DNA of 64,000 bases from CAYFXE01 sp964347035 (GCA_964347035.1 CAYFXE010000009.1:1-64000), one strand, 5' to 3'. Positions 50,504 through 61,009 are shown, counted from the first letter of the stretch. Made by a program: numbers and translations. Notes: a model not told the origin generated them from the letters alone.

Positions 50504-53146
50504 CTACAGGAGAGAAAGAACATGTTCGAGGCTTTCCTCTAACTTGCTCTTCTTTTCCTGAAGGCTCTGTAGTCTTTCTTTAGCTTCTTGGATGACTTCT
50601 TCAGGAGCTCTGTCGAGAAAATGGGTGTTCTGAAGTCTCTCCTGTATTTTATGGATGTCCTTGCTGATCCTGGATAGCTCCTTTTCGACTCTCTCCTTTT
50701 CCTTCTTCAAATCGATGAGTCCTTCCTCGAGCGGAATCGCAATCTCCCAAGACCCAGCCATGCCCTTCAAGATTTTCTTTTCTGAAGGGAGCTTATCCCG
50801 AACAGAAATCTGACGAATGTTGGATAGAACCTGGATGTAAACCTGATAGGAACGGATCAATGCCTTCTCTTTTTCCTGCTTTACTTTCAACCAAAGATCA
50901 ATTTTCTTCTTGGGGGAAATCCGATTCTCCGCCCTGATGGTGCGAACCCCAACGATGGCTTTTTGGAGGAAAGTCATGGCAGACTCAGCCTCTTGGTCTC
51001 TGAGATGATCCTGGGCCTCAGGAAAGGGGGCTACGATCAGAGCTTTTTCCTCAGAGGGAAGGTGCTGCCAGATCTCTTCGGTGATGAAGGGCATGAACGG
51101 ATGAAGCAGCCGCAGGATCTGGTCTAAGGTTTCCACGAGAACGGCTTGGCTGGTTTTGTTTCCCTCTCTGAGAGCAGGTTTCACCAACTCGATGTACCAA
51201 TCGCAGAATTCATGCCAGATGAAATGGTAGATTTTATCAGCGGCCTCGTAAAACTTGTAATGTTCCAGCGCCTCGTTCAGCTCATCTGTTATCTTAGTTA
51301 ACCTACTCCGGATCCATCTGTCGGCAAGAGTCAACTCTGCCTCTTTGATTTTCTGATGGTCCTCATCCATGTTCATCAGAACAAACCGGGAGGCATTCCA
51401 TATTTTGTTGGCAAAGGCACGGTAACCGGCCATCCTCTCTTCAGAAAGGGAAATATCCATCCCGGGAATGGCCAGGGCTGCCAGGGTGAACCGCAAAGCA
51501 TCTGTCCCGTATTTGTCGATCATTTCCAGAGGATCGATGATGTTTCCCTCGGATTTGCTCATCTTGCGACGCTTAAAATCTCTCACCAGACCGTTGATGA
51601 ACACGTGCCGGAAGGGGATATCACCCCCAAATTTTAGCCCCATCATGATCATCCGTGCCACCCAGAAAAAGATGATATCGAATCCTGTCGACATCAGGTC
51701 TGTCGGGTAGAATGTCTTCAAGTCCATCGTCTTCTCCGGCCAACCCATGGTGGCAAAAGGCCAAAGAGCAGAGCTAAACCAGGTATCAAGAACATCTTCG
51801 TCCTGAACAAGACGAGTGTCCCCGCATTTTTCGCACGTCTTGGGTTCTTCCATGGCCACCATCACCTGTTCACAATCCTGACAATACCAAGCTGGAATCC
51901 TGTGCCCCCACCAGAGCTGCCGGGAAATACACCAATCATGGATGTTATACATCCACTCGAAATAGGTCTTGGCCCAGTGGGAGGGGATGAACTGGATCTG
52001 GCCTTCCTCAACGACGCGGATGGCCTCTTTGGCCAGAGGGGCAATCCTGACAAACCACTGCCATGACAGATTCGGTTCGATAATCGTCTGACAGCGGTAA
52101 CAGTGTCCCACGGAATGTTCATAGTCTTCAGTTTTTTGGAGAAGGCCTTCTTCCTCGAGCCTGGTAATAACCTTTTCTCGGCACTCGGATCTGTCTAGTC
52201 CCTTGAATTCTTCTCCTGCGGCCTCGGTCATCCTCCCTGAGCCGTCGATCACGATGATCTGTTCAAGGGCATGCTTTTTCCCGAGCTCAAAATCGACAGG
52301 ATCATGGGCTGGAGTGACTTTGACCGCCCCGGTGCCGAATTCTCTCTCCACCCGTTTGTCGGTGATGACGGGAATGATGCGGCCGACAAGAGGAAGGTGG
52401 ATTTTTTTTCCTTGAACTTTCTCATACCGTTCATCATCCGGGTGGACGGCCACCGCTGTATCCCCGAGCATGGTTTCTGGCCGGGTCGTGGCGACCACGA
52501 TAAAATCTTCACTGTCTAGGAGGGGATACTTGAGATAGTAAAGTTTAGCCTTCCGTTCTTTGTGTTCTATCTCAATGTCTGAGAGCACTGTCCCGCAATG
52601 AGGGCAACGGTTGACGAGGTAATAATCCCTGTAGATCAGGCCTTCGTGGTAGAGGTCAACGAACACACGCCTGACCGACTCGGAAAATCCTTCATCCAGA
52701 GTGAACCTCTCTCTTGTCCAATCCAGTGAGGTCCCTAACTTTTTCAATTGATGGATTATGAGCCCTCCATACGTTTCTTTCCATTCCCAGGCCATCTCGA
52801 GGAATTTTTCTCTTCCAAGTTTTTCTCTCGTCAATCCCTTCTCATCCAGACTCTGCTCGATCACGTTGTGGACAGCGATGCTCGCATGATCAGTTCCTGG
52901 AAGCCAGAGCGTATTATAGCCTTGCATCCGCCTCCAGCGCGTTATGATATCGGGGAGAGTGAAGCAGAGAGCATGTCCCATATGTAGCTTTCCTGTGACA
53001 TTCGGGGGAGGAAGGACCATAGAGAATCTCTTCCCAGACGAAGGGACTCGAGGCGTAAACAGCCCTTCTTTAATCCAGAAATCAGACCATTTCTCTTCTA
53101 CAGGGCTTGGATCATAAGCCTTCTCTAAGATCTGTTTTGTCTTCAT
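50504..53146 (-). CDS. valS: Valyl-tRNA synthetase
   Basis: This 880-residue class I synthetase has the HIGH-type motif in GKLHMGHALC, the editing domain with TTRPETMLGDTAVAVHP, a zinc-type Cys cluster (CQDCEQVMVAMEEPKTCEKCG), the KMSKS loop in RRKMSKSEGNIIDP, an anticodon-binding helix domain and the C-terminal coiled coil (about 810-880) typical of ValRS. It is monocistronic or at the head of the coaX unit; a GGAG lies before ATG 53146. Confidence 0.97.
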   Translation of the reverse strand: MKTKQILEKAYDPSPVEEKWSDFWIKEGLFTPRVPSSGKRFSMVLPPPNVTGKLHMGHALCFTLPDIITRWRRMQGYNTLWLPGTDHASIAVHNVIEQSLDEKGLTREKLGREKFLEMAWEWKETYGGLIIHQLKKLGTSLDWTRERFTLDEGFSESVRRVFVDLYHEGLIYRDYYLVNRCPHCGTVLSDIEIEHKERKAKLYYLKYPLLDSEDFIVVATTRPETMLGDTAVAVHPDDERYEKVQGKKIHLPLVGRIIPVITDKRVEREFGTGAVKVTPAHDPVDFELGKKHALEQIIVIDGSGRMTEAAGEEFKGLDRSECREKVITRLEEEGLLQKTEDYEHSVGHCYRCQTIIEPNLSWQWFVRIAPLAKEAIRVVEEGQIQFIPSHWAKTYFEWMYNIHDWCISRQLWWGHRIPAWYCQDCEQVMVAMEEPKTCEKCGDTRLVQDEDVLDTWFSSALWPFATMGWPEKTMDLKTFYPTDLMSTGFDIIFFWVARMIMMGLKFGGDIPFRHVFINGLVRDFKRRKMSKSEGNIIDPLEMIDKYGTDALRFTLAALAIPGMDISLSEERMAGYRAFANKIWNASRFVLMNMDEDHQKIKEAELTLADRWIRSRLTKITDELNEALEHYKFYEAADKIYHFIWHEFCDWYIELVKPALREGNKTSQAVLVETLDQILRLLHPFMPFITEEIWQHLPSEEKALIVAPFPEAQDHLRDQEAESAMTFLQKAIVGVRTIRAENRISPKKKIDLWLKVKQEKEKALIRSYQVYIQVLSNIRQISVRDKLPSEKKILKGMAGSWEIAIPLEEGLIDLKKEKERVEKELSRISKDIHKIQERLQNTHFLDRAPEEVIQEAKERLQSLQEKKSKLEESLEHVLSLL

Positions 53147-53444
53147 GACTCACTCCAAAATCATATGTCTCGTTGTCCAACAATAACCTCATCGCACCAA
53201 GAATGAAGGGAGTTGAACAGCTCGTCCTCTCTGTTTATCTCGTTTTGGCATCACCTATTTTACCAAGATACCGAAGATTTTTCTTCCCTTCATTTCTTAA
53301 GGTAAACATTCCCAAATCTGTGATAGGAAAAGCAATGAGTCATTTCTCGCGCTTATGGAGAAGAATTTTTAAGAGGATTTAATTTGAACGAACGGCGATG
53401 TCTTCACGCACGCCATGTAATCATGACACTGCCTGTCTCTACAT
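53147..53444. other. 298-nt intergenic region upstream of valS
   Basis: It lies between the end of the GT-C-like gene and valS, both on the minus strand. I looked for a T-box (no AGGGTGG-type box) and for a clear promoter and found neither; a TATGAT near 53161 is a possible -10. A 69-codon frame on the plus strand has no support. Confidence 0.4.
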
Positions 53445-55115
53445 TTATTCGTTGATCTCTATATATCTTTCAGAAAATCCCAGGCCTCCTTGTTCGCCTC
53501 TTTTTACGTAGATGCCAACTCTATACCTTCCTGGCCTCATCATTTCTTTCCTGATCATCACTCCAAACCCCAGATCTTTCGGATCCCTTGTGGGAAAAGA
53601 GGCCGCGATTTCTGTTCTTCTGATAGGGAGGGTCGGAAAAATCACTGTCTGACGAGAAGATCTCAGCAAGACAAAAGTGTTCTGTCTGTCATCATCCTCC
53701 ACCTGAAGGAATGCCCATCCATCGACATAGGCAAATTCCTTATTCTCGACAACAACATCAAGGGAATAGTCCAAATGTGCCCCAACATCAGTCGTAGAGA
53801 AGAGAAATGGTCTCCTGGTGAATTCTTCGATCAAACGATCAGGATATTTATAAACACCTCTTTCGATTGATTCTCTCAGCATTTCGTTCGCCTCTTCCTG
53901 AAAGGGGTAATATAAGCCACTGCCGTCAACATGCCATCTCAACAAACCACGTTTCAGGGACTCTGATATTTCCACGACCTTCGGACTGTAAAGCTTGAAA
54001 GAAAAGCCAAAAAATAATAAAGAAGCCAAGAAACCTGTCAGAATCAAGGTCAACCTGTATTTCTTTCTCTGCACGATTTCACACAAAGAAAGATACGCCA
54101 GTATGACCGCACAGACAGAAATGAACTTATAACGAGGTTGGATGAGCACAAACTCAACCCCTTTCCAAGAACGGAATAGAGCATTTAAAGCCATTGTCAG
54201 GAGAACAAACAAAAAAAGAAAATACAGGGTGGGATTATCCTGGTAATATTTCCTGGCGGTTAAAAAAATGAACCAAAGAATGATGCCTATGCCCAAGAGA
54301 AGCGAGGGATATAATGAAGAAAAGCCAGGGGCTGAACCTGCGAAACAGAAGATATAGGTAATCCATGCCTTTATGTTTAAAAGGGCTTCTCCAACCGGAG
54401 GATTTCCTGGAAGTCGGCTGTAACCGATAAAATAACCGCTCCACACCATACCAGAAATCAGTAACCATACGCCAGCACTCTTGTAGCTTTTTTTTACAAT
54501 GAGCAGTCCAAGGCCAACAACAAAAACAAGGAGCCCGTTGCTTTGACTGAAGGCAGCCAATATGCCAAATAAACTGGCCGAGACAAAAGAGAGCCAGCCA
54601 CTTTTTCCTAGAAAATAAAGCGCAATGAGCGAAAAAAGAAGAACGTAGAAGTAGGAAAAAAGAGCCGTCGGCCAGAATACAGAGTCATAATGTTGTGGTT
54701 GAAAAAGCAAGAACAACACAGGACAGAAATACAGAATCTTGAATGTTTTCCTCGTTTTGAACGCAAGGAACAGAAATAAAGCGATCACAGCCAAAGCTGC
54801 ATTACCGGTATAACACAACAATCTAAAATCAAGATCACCCTTCGAGTAAAAAACAGAAACAGCAACGAGACGCAAGAAAATTAACCGGTGCTCGTTATGC
54901 TGGACGATGACATGCCCAAACTTTTCGCCGAAAGAGTCTGATTCTAAGAAGTAATTGAGAAATTTGATCAGGCTATCATAATCATCCCAGTAAGGGGCAT
55001 TGACGGTGTTGGCAACAACAAGATGTGAGTAATAGACAGGAGCCACAAGACACAAAACACAGATGGAAACAAGTATTACATGGCGAAAGGGCTCTTCTTT
55101 ACGGCTCATCTGCAC
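53445..55115 (-). CDS. GT-C-like polytopic membrane protein
   Basis: This 556-residue protein has an N-terminal helix, an acidic first extracytoplasmic loop (APYWDDYDSLIKF, then QHNEHRLIFLRL), about ten more hydrophobic helices, and a soluble beta-rich C-terminal domain of about 140 residues (YSLDVVVENKEFAYVDGWAFL). The topology and acidic loop fit GT-C glycosyltransferases, but no family signature is certain. It stands apart from the main glycan locus, after the pseudo-receiver gene. Its substrate is unknown. Confidence 0.6.
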   Translation of the reverse strand: MQMSRKEEPFRHVILVSICVLCLVAPVYYSHLVVANTVNAPYWDDYDSLIKFLNYFLESDSFGEKFGHVIVQHNEHRLIFLRLVAVSVFYSKGDLDFRLLCYTGNAALAVIALFLFLAFKTRKTFKILYFCPVLFLLFQPQHYDSVFWPTALFSYFYVLLFSLIALYFLGKSGWLSFVSASLFGILAAFSQSNGLLVFVVGLGLLIVKKSYKSAGVWLLISGMVWSGYFIGYSRLPGNPPVGEALLNIKAWITYIFCFAGSAPGFSSLYPSLLLGIGIILWFIFLTARKYYQDNPTLYFLFLFVLLTMALNALFRSWKGVEFVLIQPRYKFISVCAVILAYLSLCEIVQRKKYRLTLILTGFLASLLFFGFSFKLYSPKVVEISESLKRGLLRWHVDGSGLYYPFQEEANEMLRESIERGVYKYPDRLIEEFTRRPFLFSTTDVGAHLDYSLDVVVENKEFAYVDGWAFLQVEDDDRQNTFVLLRSSRQTVIFPTLPIRRTEIAASFPTRDPKDLGFGVMIRKEMMRPGRYRVGIYVKRGEQGGLGFSERYIEINE

Positions 55116-55251
55116 TGATCTTTCCCTTGAATGTTATCTTGATTTGAAGAATGCCAACTAAACTCATGACTGATTTATTTAAACGAATGCCCACACCATG
55201 ATTATAGAAAAACAAGAGCGATCACTGAATCGGCACTCTCGAAGTGGTTCC

Positions 55252-55845
55252 TTACTCTTTGCTCTCGAAGCTTTTCTTAATCTCCTCTAGCTGCTCAAGT
55301 AGCCATGCCTTCATTTCAGGAATGAGATGGTCTTTGATTCTTCTCTCTAACTCTCTTTCTACCTCCGAGATCTCATTCTTGACCAGAGCTCTGATTCTTT
55401 CCTCCAGCTTGTCCGTCTCTCGTTCGTCTGGCAACTCATCCGGAAAAGGCTCCTCGGGAAGGGTTCGAGGGTCGTTTTTTTTCTCGATAAGGTCTCGGAC
55501 AATCCTCTCCAATCTCTGCGAATCAAACGGCGCTTGGACGATATGATCATAATCCAATCCTGAAATTTTTTCCTCCTCCAGAGGCTCGAAAGTGCCTTTG
55601 AGCAGGATGAGAGATATGTTCTGGAATTCCCCCTGGCTTTTCAGCTGCTTCTGCAATTCGTGTATGCTCTTGAGGGATAGGGAGAGGCTGAGGAGAACAA
55701 CATCTGGATTTATCTCGCTGAGTCGCTCGAGGATTTCATATCCTTCCTTAAAAGGGAAAATTTCAAAATCGGACTCGGGCAGAGCCATCCTCACTGCTTT
55801 TTTTACAGCGTAGCTCTGGTCAGCGACGATCACTTTATAAGCCAT
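55252..55845 (-). CDS. Receiver-like protein lacking the phospho-acceptor Asp
   Basis: This 197-residue protein has a CheY-like fold over residues 1-120: KVIVADQSYAVKKAVRMAL (first acidic site, reduced to one Asp), PDVVLLSLSLSLKSI, where the phospho-acceptor Asp normally at the end of strand 3 is Ser, SLILLKGTFEPL (conserved Lys) and HIVQAPFDSQRLERIV. A Pro/Glu-rich linker and a C-terminal helix (about 140-197) follow, with no DNA-binding domain. It cannot be phosphorylated in the normal way and may work as a constitutive binding module. It follows dnaE by 89 nt on the same strand. Confidence 0.7.
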   Translation of the reverse strand: MAYKVIVADQSYAVKKAVRMALPESDFEIFPFKEGYEILERLSEINPDVVLLSLSLSLKSIHELQKQLKSQGEFQNISLILLKGTFEPLEEEKISGLDYDHIVQAPFDSQRLERIVRDLIEKKNDPRTLPEEPFPDELPDERETDKLEERIRALVKNEISEVERELERRIKDHLIPEMKAWLLEQLEEIKKSFESKE

Positions 55846-55934
55846 TTTATGACCAGATCATATCATACAAAACGACAATTATCATGTTCTCTCGCTGGCT
55901 ATCAATGCGATCCGTCTTTTCGAAGTTAACTGAC

Positions 55935-58900
55935 TTAGTACTCGACGATGACAGAGCCTTCTCCCAATAGATTTTCTATATTCTTGGTCAGTTCTTCGGA
56001 GGGAGAAACTCCTTGAATCTCGACAGATTGGACCAGCATCCGGTAGGCGTGAGGAGTTTCCAGCTCGAATAAAACCGGACAGCTGCCCTGATTTCTTTCA
56101 AGCATTCCCTTCAAATCCTCAAAGACAGATTCTTCGATTCCCGGGAGAAAAATCCTCAACACAACTTTCTTAGCCTGCCTCTGAAATGCCTCCCTGAGGG
56201 GCATGATCTGCACCAGGTGGATTCTCCGATTTTCTCCCTCTCCCAAAAATCGGCCTTTAATCCAAACCAAGACGTCCTCCCGGAGGAATTCATAATATTT
56301 TCTGTAGCTGTCAGGAAAGGCGACGACCTCGATCCGTCCGCTGAGGTCTTCTAGGATAAAAGTGGCCATCCGCTCGTCCTTTTTGGTCTTGAGAGGCTTC
56401 AGAGCAGAGATAATCCCTGCGACTCTGATTTCATTGTCAAAATCCCTTTCCTCATCCAGCTGGTTTATGGAATGAGATACAAGTCTCTTCAACTGGTTCC
56501 CGAATTGAGCCAGGGGATGACTTGTGATGTAGAACCCGAGAGCATCCTTCTCATAAGAAAGAAAGAGGCTCTCATCCCATTCCCGCATGGTCTTTATTTC
56601 TGCAGGCACAGAAGGCAGTTCGATCTGGCCCCGGCCAAAAAGGAGATTCTGTTTGGAGGATCTGACCTTCTGAACCTCATGGGCGTACTCGATCATCTTG
56701 TCCACAAGGTGGAAGAGCTGAGACCGCCTCCATCCCAAGGAATCAAAGGCTCCGGCCTTGATCAGGCTTTCGATCACTTTGCGATTGACAGCCTTGGGAT
56801 CGACCTCCTGAAAAATATCGAACGGGGAGCTGAACTTTCCCTTTTGATCTCTTGTCCTCAGGATAGCCCTGACAGCCCCTTCACCGACGTTTTTTATGGC
56901 GGAGAGCCCAAAACGGATATTTCCTTCGGAAACGGCAAAATTGAAATCGCTTTCGTTGATATCCGGGGGAAGAACCTCGATTCCCATCTCTTTACACTCG
57001 TTGATGTACTTGACGACTTGGGAGGTCGCCCCTCTCTCCGCTTCCGATGTGAGGAGAGCAGCCAGAAAATATACCGGAAAATGAGCCTTCAGGTAGGCTG
57101 TCCTGTAGGCCAGATATGCGTAAGCCGCGCTATGTGACTTGTTGAACCCGTAGCCAGCAAATTCCTTGATCTGATCGAAGATTTTCGTGGCCTTGGCTGT
57201 GCTTATCCCGTTTTTCTTGGCTCCCTGGATGAATCGCTGCCGTTGAGCCTTCATCATAGAGGTCACTTTCTTTCCCATGGCCTTACGCAGGATATCCGCT
57301 TCTGCTAGAGAAAACCCAGCCAACTCTGTGGCGATCTGCATCACCTGTTCTTGGTAGACGATAATCCCCTTTGTTTCCTTCAAGACAGGTTCCAATTCAG
57401 GAAATTCGTAGTTGATCCGGTCTGGATGGTTCTTGCGTTTAATGAATTCATCTGTCATGCCGCTTTTCAAGGGCCCAGGCCGGTAGAGAGCGTTCAAAGC
57501 GATCAGGTCTCGGAAGCTTTCGGGCTTAAAATTCCGTAGCAGGTCTTTCATACCCGGACTTTCAAACTGGAAAACACCATCCGTGTTTCCGGATTTGAAG
57601 ACCTCGAAAGTTTTTCCATCATCGAGAGGAATGCTCTCCAGGTCAAGTGTTGTCTCGTTATCCTTCTTTACGAGCTCTACCGTGTCATGAATCACGGTCA
57701 GGTTGCGAAGTCCCAAAAGATCCATCTTAAGCAGACCAAGAGCTTCGATATCCTTCATCGGAAACTGGGTTGTGATTTCACCCTTCGCAGATTGGTAGAG
57801 AGGCATGAATTCAACCAATGGTCGCGGAGCGATGACGATGCCGGCAGCATGGATAGAGGGATGCCGGATCTGCCCTTCTAACTTCTGGGCAATAGAGAGA
57901 AGGTGAGCGATCTTGGTGTTCTTATCCCGCAATTCTCTGAGTTGAGGGACATTCTTCAACGCCCCCTCTATGGTGGCGTCAAGCCCAAAGGGAGGAATCA
58001 TCTTAGCTATCCGGTCCACCTCAGGTAGCGGCACTTCCAGAGCTCTCCCGACATCCCGGACAGCCGCGCGAGCGGCCATGGTCCCGAACGTGATGATTTG
58101 GCATACGTTTTCTCGCCCGTACTTTTGGGTGACGTAATCCAGGACCTCATCCCTTCGTCTCCCGCAAAAATCGATGTCGATATCCGGAAGGCTGATTCTC
58201 TCCGGGTTCAAGAACCGTTCAAAAAGAAGGTTATATTGAAGCGGATCGATATCTGTTATCTCGAGGCTGTAGGCCAGAAGACTCCCTGCTGCCGAGCCTC
58301 TTCCTGGTCCAACGGGAATCTTCTTCTCCTTGGCCATCTGGATGAGATCCCAAACAATCAGAAAATAGCCCTCAAATCCCATTTCCTTGATCAGTCGAAG
58401 CTCCTTCTCCAGCCTGTCTTCATATTCATGAGGCTCGGGGATTCCTCCATCTCCGTCTTCTTTTTGAATGAGCTCCATCCGGCCCCGAAACCCCTCTTTG
58501 ACAACCTGGCCAAAGTAATCACTCAAGGAAACGTCTTCGGGCGCCTTGAACTGTGGAAGGAAATACCCCGTGGAAGGAAAATCAAAGTTGCACCGAGAAG
58601 CAATCTCGACCGTGTTCTTGATGGCCTCGGGTATTTCCTCGAACAGGTCCATCATCTCGGTACTCGATTTAAAATAGAATTCATCCGAACTAAACCGAAT
58701 CCGATCCTGGTCTGCGACCTTCCGGTTGGTTTGGATGCAGAGAAGAATATCGTGGGTTTCTGCATCCTCTTTATTCAGGTAATGACAGTCGTTTGTGGCC
58801 ACTAACGGAAGATTGAGTCTGCGAGCAAGGGTGACGAGAGAAGGGTTGACCTCTTTCTCTTCTTTGAGCCCATGATCCTGGAGTTCGATATAAAAATCCC

Positions 58901-59420
58901 CCTTCTCGAATAGGGTAGCATACTCTAAGGCTGCCCTCTCTGCCTTTTCCTCCTCTCCTAATCTCAAGTAATAGCTGATCTCACCTTTTATGCACCCAGA
59001 AAGGCCGATCAGCCCTTCGTTATGCTGGGCCAGGAGTGCTTTGTCGATACGAGGCCTGTAATAGAATCCTTCCAAGTAAGCCTGGGTTATGAGGTGGCAG
59101 AGGTTTCTGTAGCCTTTTCCATCTTTAACGATGAAAATCAGATGAAAATGGCCAGGGCCTTTCCCCGCGGGCTTTTTCTCAAGATGGCTTTCAGGGGCGA
59201 GATACAGTTCACACCCCAAGATCGGTTTTATGCCTTTTTCTTTGGCCTTCCTGAAAAAGCTGACTGCCCCGAAGATGTTTCCGTGATCGGTAAGCGCCAA
59301 GGCAGGCATCTTGTTTGTCCAGGCTGCATCGACCAAAGCATCGATGGCCAAGGCGCCATCCAAGATACTGTACTCTGAATGGTTGTGAAGATGGATGTAT
59401 GATGGTTCCAATTTCATCAT
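55935..59420 (-). CDS. dnaE: DNA polymerase III alpha subunit (DnaE)
   Basis: A replicative polymerase of about 1161 residues. It has an N-terminal PHP domain (YIHLHNHSEYSILDGA, LTDHGNIFGAV), the palm with PDIDIDFCGRRRDEVLDYV (catalytic Asp pair), GPGRGSAAGSLLAYSL, fingers (FNKSHSAAYAYLAYRTAYLKAHFP), a tandem HhH and an OB domain (IRVAGIISALKPLKTKKDERMA). The frame opens at GTG 59426, but ATG 59420 or 59417 is more likely; 59417 would overlap the guaA stop by the usual ATGA. It is the main chromosome-replicating polymerase subunit. Confidence 0.96.
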   Translation of the reverse strand: MMKLEPSYIHLHNHSEYSILDGALAIDALVDAAWTNKMPALALTDHGNIFGAVSFFRKAKEKGIKPILGCELYLAPESHLEKKPAGKGPGHFHLIFIVKDGKGYRNLCHLITQAYLEGFYYRPRIDKALLAQHNEGLIGLSGCIKGEISYYLRLGEEEKAERAALEYATLFEKGDFYIELQDHGLKEEKEVNPSLVTLARRLNLPLVATNDCHYLNKEDAETHDILLCIQTNRKVADQDRIRFSSDEFYFKSSTEMMDLFEEIPEAIKNTVEIASRCNFDFPSTGYFLPQFKAPEDVSLSDYFGQVVKEGFRGRMELIQKEDGDGGIPEPHEYEDRLEKELRLIKEMGFEGYFLIVWDLIQMAKEKKIPVGPGRGSAAGSLLAYSLEITDIDPLQYNLLFERFLNPERISLPDIDIDFCGRRRDEVLDYVTQKYGRENVCQIITFGTMAARAAVRDVGRALEVPLPEVDRIAKMIPPFGLDATIEGALKNVPQLRELRDKNTKIAHLLSIAQKLEGQIRHPSIHAAGIVIAPRPLVEFMPLYQSAKGEITTQFPMKDIEALGLLKMDLLGLRNLTVIHDTVELVKKDNETTLDLESIPLDDGKTFEVFKSGNTDGVFQFESPGMKDLLRNFKPESFRDLIALNALYRPGPLKSGMTDEFIKRKNHPDRINYEFPELEPVLKETKGIIVYQEQVMQIATELAGFSLAEADILRKAMGKKVTSMMKAQRQRFIQGAKKNGISTAKATKIFDQIKEFAGYGFNKSHSAAYAYLAYRTAYLKAHFPVYFLAALLTSEAERGATSQVVKYINECKEMGIEVLPPDINESDFNFAVSEGNIRFGLSAIKNVGEGAVRAILRTRDQKGKFSSPFDIFQEVDPKAVNRKVIESLIKAGAFDSLGWRRSQLFHLVDKMIEYAHEVQKVRSSKQNLLFGRGQIELPSVPAEIKTMREWDESLFLSYEKDALGFYITSHPLAQFGNQLKRLVSHSINQLDEERDFDNEIRVAGIISALKPLKTKKDERMATFILEDLSGRIEVVAFPDSYRKYYEFLREDVLVWIKGRFLGEGENRRIHLVQIMPLREAFQRQAKKVVLRIFLPGIEESVFEDLKGMLERNQGSCPVLFELETPHAYRMLVQSVEIQGVSPSEELTKNIENLLGEGSVIVEY

Positions 59421-60949
59421 TCCCACTCGATCGTCCCAGGCGGTTTGGTGGTGATATCATAAACGACTCGATTCACCCCATCCACTTCATTGACGATTCG
59501 GTTCGATATCCGGGCCAAGATTTCCGAGCGCGCCGGAAACCAGTCCGCTGTCATGCCGTCGACACTGCGAACAAGACGGACGACGACCACACTCTGGTAG
59601 GTGCGTCGATCACCCATAACACCCACGGATTTAACAGGGAGCAGCACAACAAAGGCTTGCCACAGCTTGTTGTAGAGACCGGCGCGTTTAACCTCTCGGA
59701 TTAAAATCGCATCGGCCTTCCGTAAAAGCTCGATTCTCTCTGGGGTGACTTCTCCGACGATCCTGACTGCCAACCCAGGACCGGGGAAAGGATGCTGGAG
59801 AATGAAATCCCGTCCCACTCCCAACTCCCGGGCCAGCGTCCGGACTTCATCCTTGAAGAGCTCCCTCAACGGTTCGATCAGTTCGAATTTCAAGCGAAGG
59901 GGCAAGCCACCCACATTATGATGGGTTTTTATTTTAGAAGAAGGACCTTTGACTGGAGTGCTCTCGATCACATCGGGATAGATCGTCCCTTGAGCTAAGA
60001 ATCCCACATCTCCGATCTTTTTAGCCTCCTTCTCAAAAATTCGGATGAAGAGTTCTCCGATGATGTTCCTCTTCCTCTCAGGGGAAGAAATTCTCTTAAG
60101 CTTTTCGAGGAATAACCCGGAGGCATCCACGCCTATGATGTTAAGGGCCAGCCTCTTCTGGAATTTTCTCATCATTTCCCGGTAATGCCCGCTCCTCAAA
60201 AGGCCGGTGTCCACAAAAATACAGAAAAGCTTATCCTTGACAGCCCGGTGGACAATCAGAGCGGTGACCAGAGAATCTACTCCACCGCTGAGCCCGCAGA
60301 TTATCTTTTTGCTCCCGACTCGGGTTCGAATCTCGGCTGTCTTCCTCTCGATAAAGGCTTCCATGTTCCATTCCGGTTCGAGCTCGGCTTGATGAAAAAG
60401 AAAATTCTTGAGAATCCTCATCCCCTGCTTGGTATGAATGACTTCCGGATGGAATTGAACCCCGAAAATCCTCTTCTCTCGCCACTCGATGACTGCTGAA
60501 GGACAGTTTGCCGTCTGCCCGGAGATAATAAAGCCTGGTGGAATGGCTTCCACCCGGTCGCTGTGGCTCATCCAGACTTGTTCTCTGTCTCTTATCCTGA
60601 AGAGGAGTCCCTTCCTGTCCAAGACGTTCAACCGGGCCAATCCATACTCTCTCTTCTGTGAAAGAGTCACCCTGCCTCCGAGGAGGTGGGCTATCAACTG
60701 AAGTCCATAACATATCCCCAGGACCGGAATGCCCCATTCGAATATCTCGGCTGAGATGCGCGGGGTCTTTTTTTGATAAACGCTCTGCGGCCCGCCTGAG
60801 AGGATGATGGCCGCAGGTTTGTTATTCTTGACCTTGGAAAGAGAGATATCATAGGGTGAAATTTCTGAGTAGACCCCGAGTTCCCTGATCTTTCTGGCAA
60901 TCAGTTGGGTGTATTGTGAGCCAAAATCGAAGACAAGAACGCTCTTCAT
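59417..60949 (-). CDS. guaA: GMP synthase (glutamine-hydrolysing)
   Basis: This 510-residue protein has a class I glutamine amidotransferase domain (LVFDFGSQYTQLIARKIRELG, GICYGLQ with the nucleophilic Cys, FHPEV) and an ATP-pyrophosphatase domain (ICGLSGGVDSLVTALIVHR, LAQGTIYPDVIES), ending in the dimerisation part (YDITTKPPGTIEWE). It converts XMP to GMP. A promoter with its -10 box only 6 nt before the ATG makes a leaderless transcript likely. dnaE overlaps its stop. Confidence 0.97.
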   Translation of the reverse strand: MKSVLVFDFGSQYTQLIARKIRELGVYSEISPYDISLSKVKNNKPAAIILSGGPQSVYQKKTPRISAEIFEWGIPVLGICYGLQLIAHLLGGRVTLSQKREYGLARLNVLDRKGLLFRIRDREQVWMSHSDRVEAIPPGFIISGQTANCPSAVIEWREKRIFGVQFHPEVIHTKQGMRILKNFLFHQAELEPEWNMEAFIERKTAEIRTRVGSKKIICGLSGGVDSLVTALIVHRAVKDKLFCIFVDTGLLRSGHYREMMRKFQKRLALNIIGVDASGLFLEKLKRISSPERKRNIIGELFIRIFEKEAKKIGDVGFLAQGTIYPDVIESTPVKGPSSKIKTHHNVGGLPLRLKFELIEPLRELFKDEVRTLARELGVGRDFILQHPFPGPGLAVRIVGEVTPERIELLRKADAILIREVKRAGLYNKLWQAFVVLLPVKSVGVMGDRRTYQSVVVVRLVRSVDGMTADWFPARSEILARISNRIVNEVDGVNRVVYDITTKPPGTIEWE

Positions 60950-60955
60950 GTTCCG

Positions 60956-60984
60956 ATTCTAGCAGAGGAATTTTGGATTGTAAA
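60956..60984 (-). promoter_or_regulatory. Promoter of guaA-dnaE
   Basis: On the minus strand TTTACA (60984-60979), a 17-nt spacer, TAGAAT (60961-60956), then only 6 nt to the ATG. Confidence 0.6.
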
Positions 60985-61009
60985 CGAAAAAGGGAATTGG
61001 CTATTTAAA

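Noticed and set aside
53173..53382. 69-codon plus-strand ORF upstream of valS
   Set aside because: No ribosome-binding site, no family features, antisense to the probable valS leader.
53147..53400. Possible T-box leader for valS
   Set aside because: No AGGGTGG-type T-box sequence and no specifier-loop arrangement that I could find.
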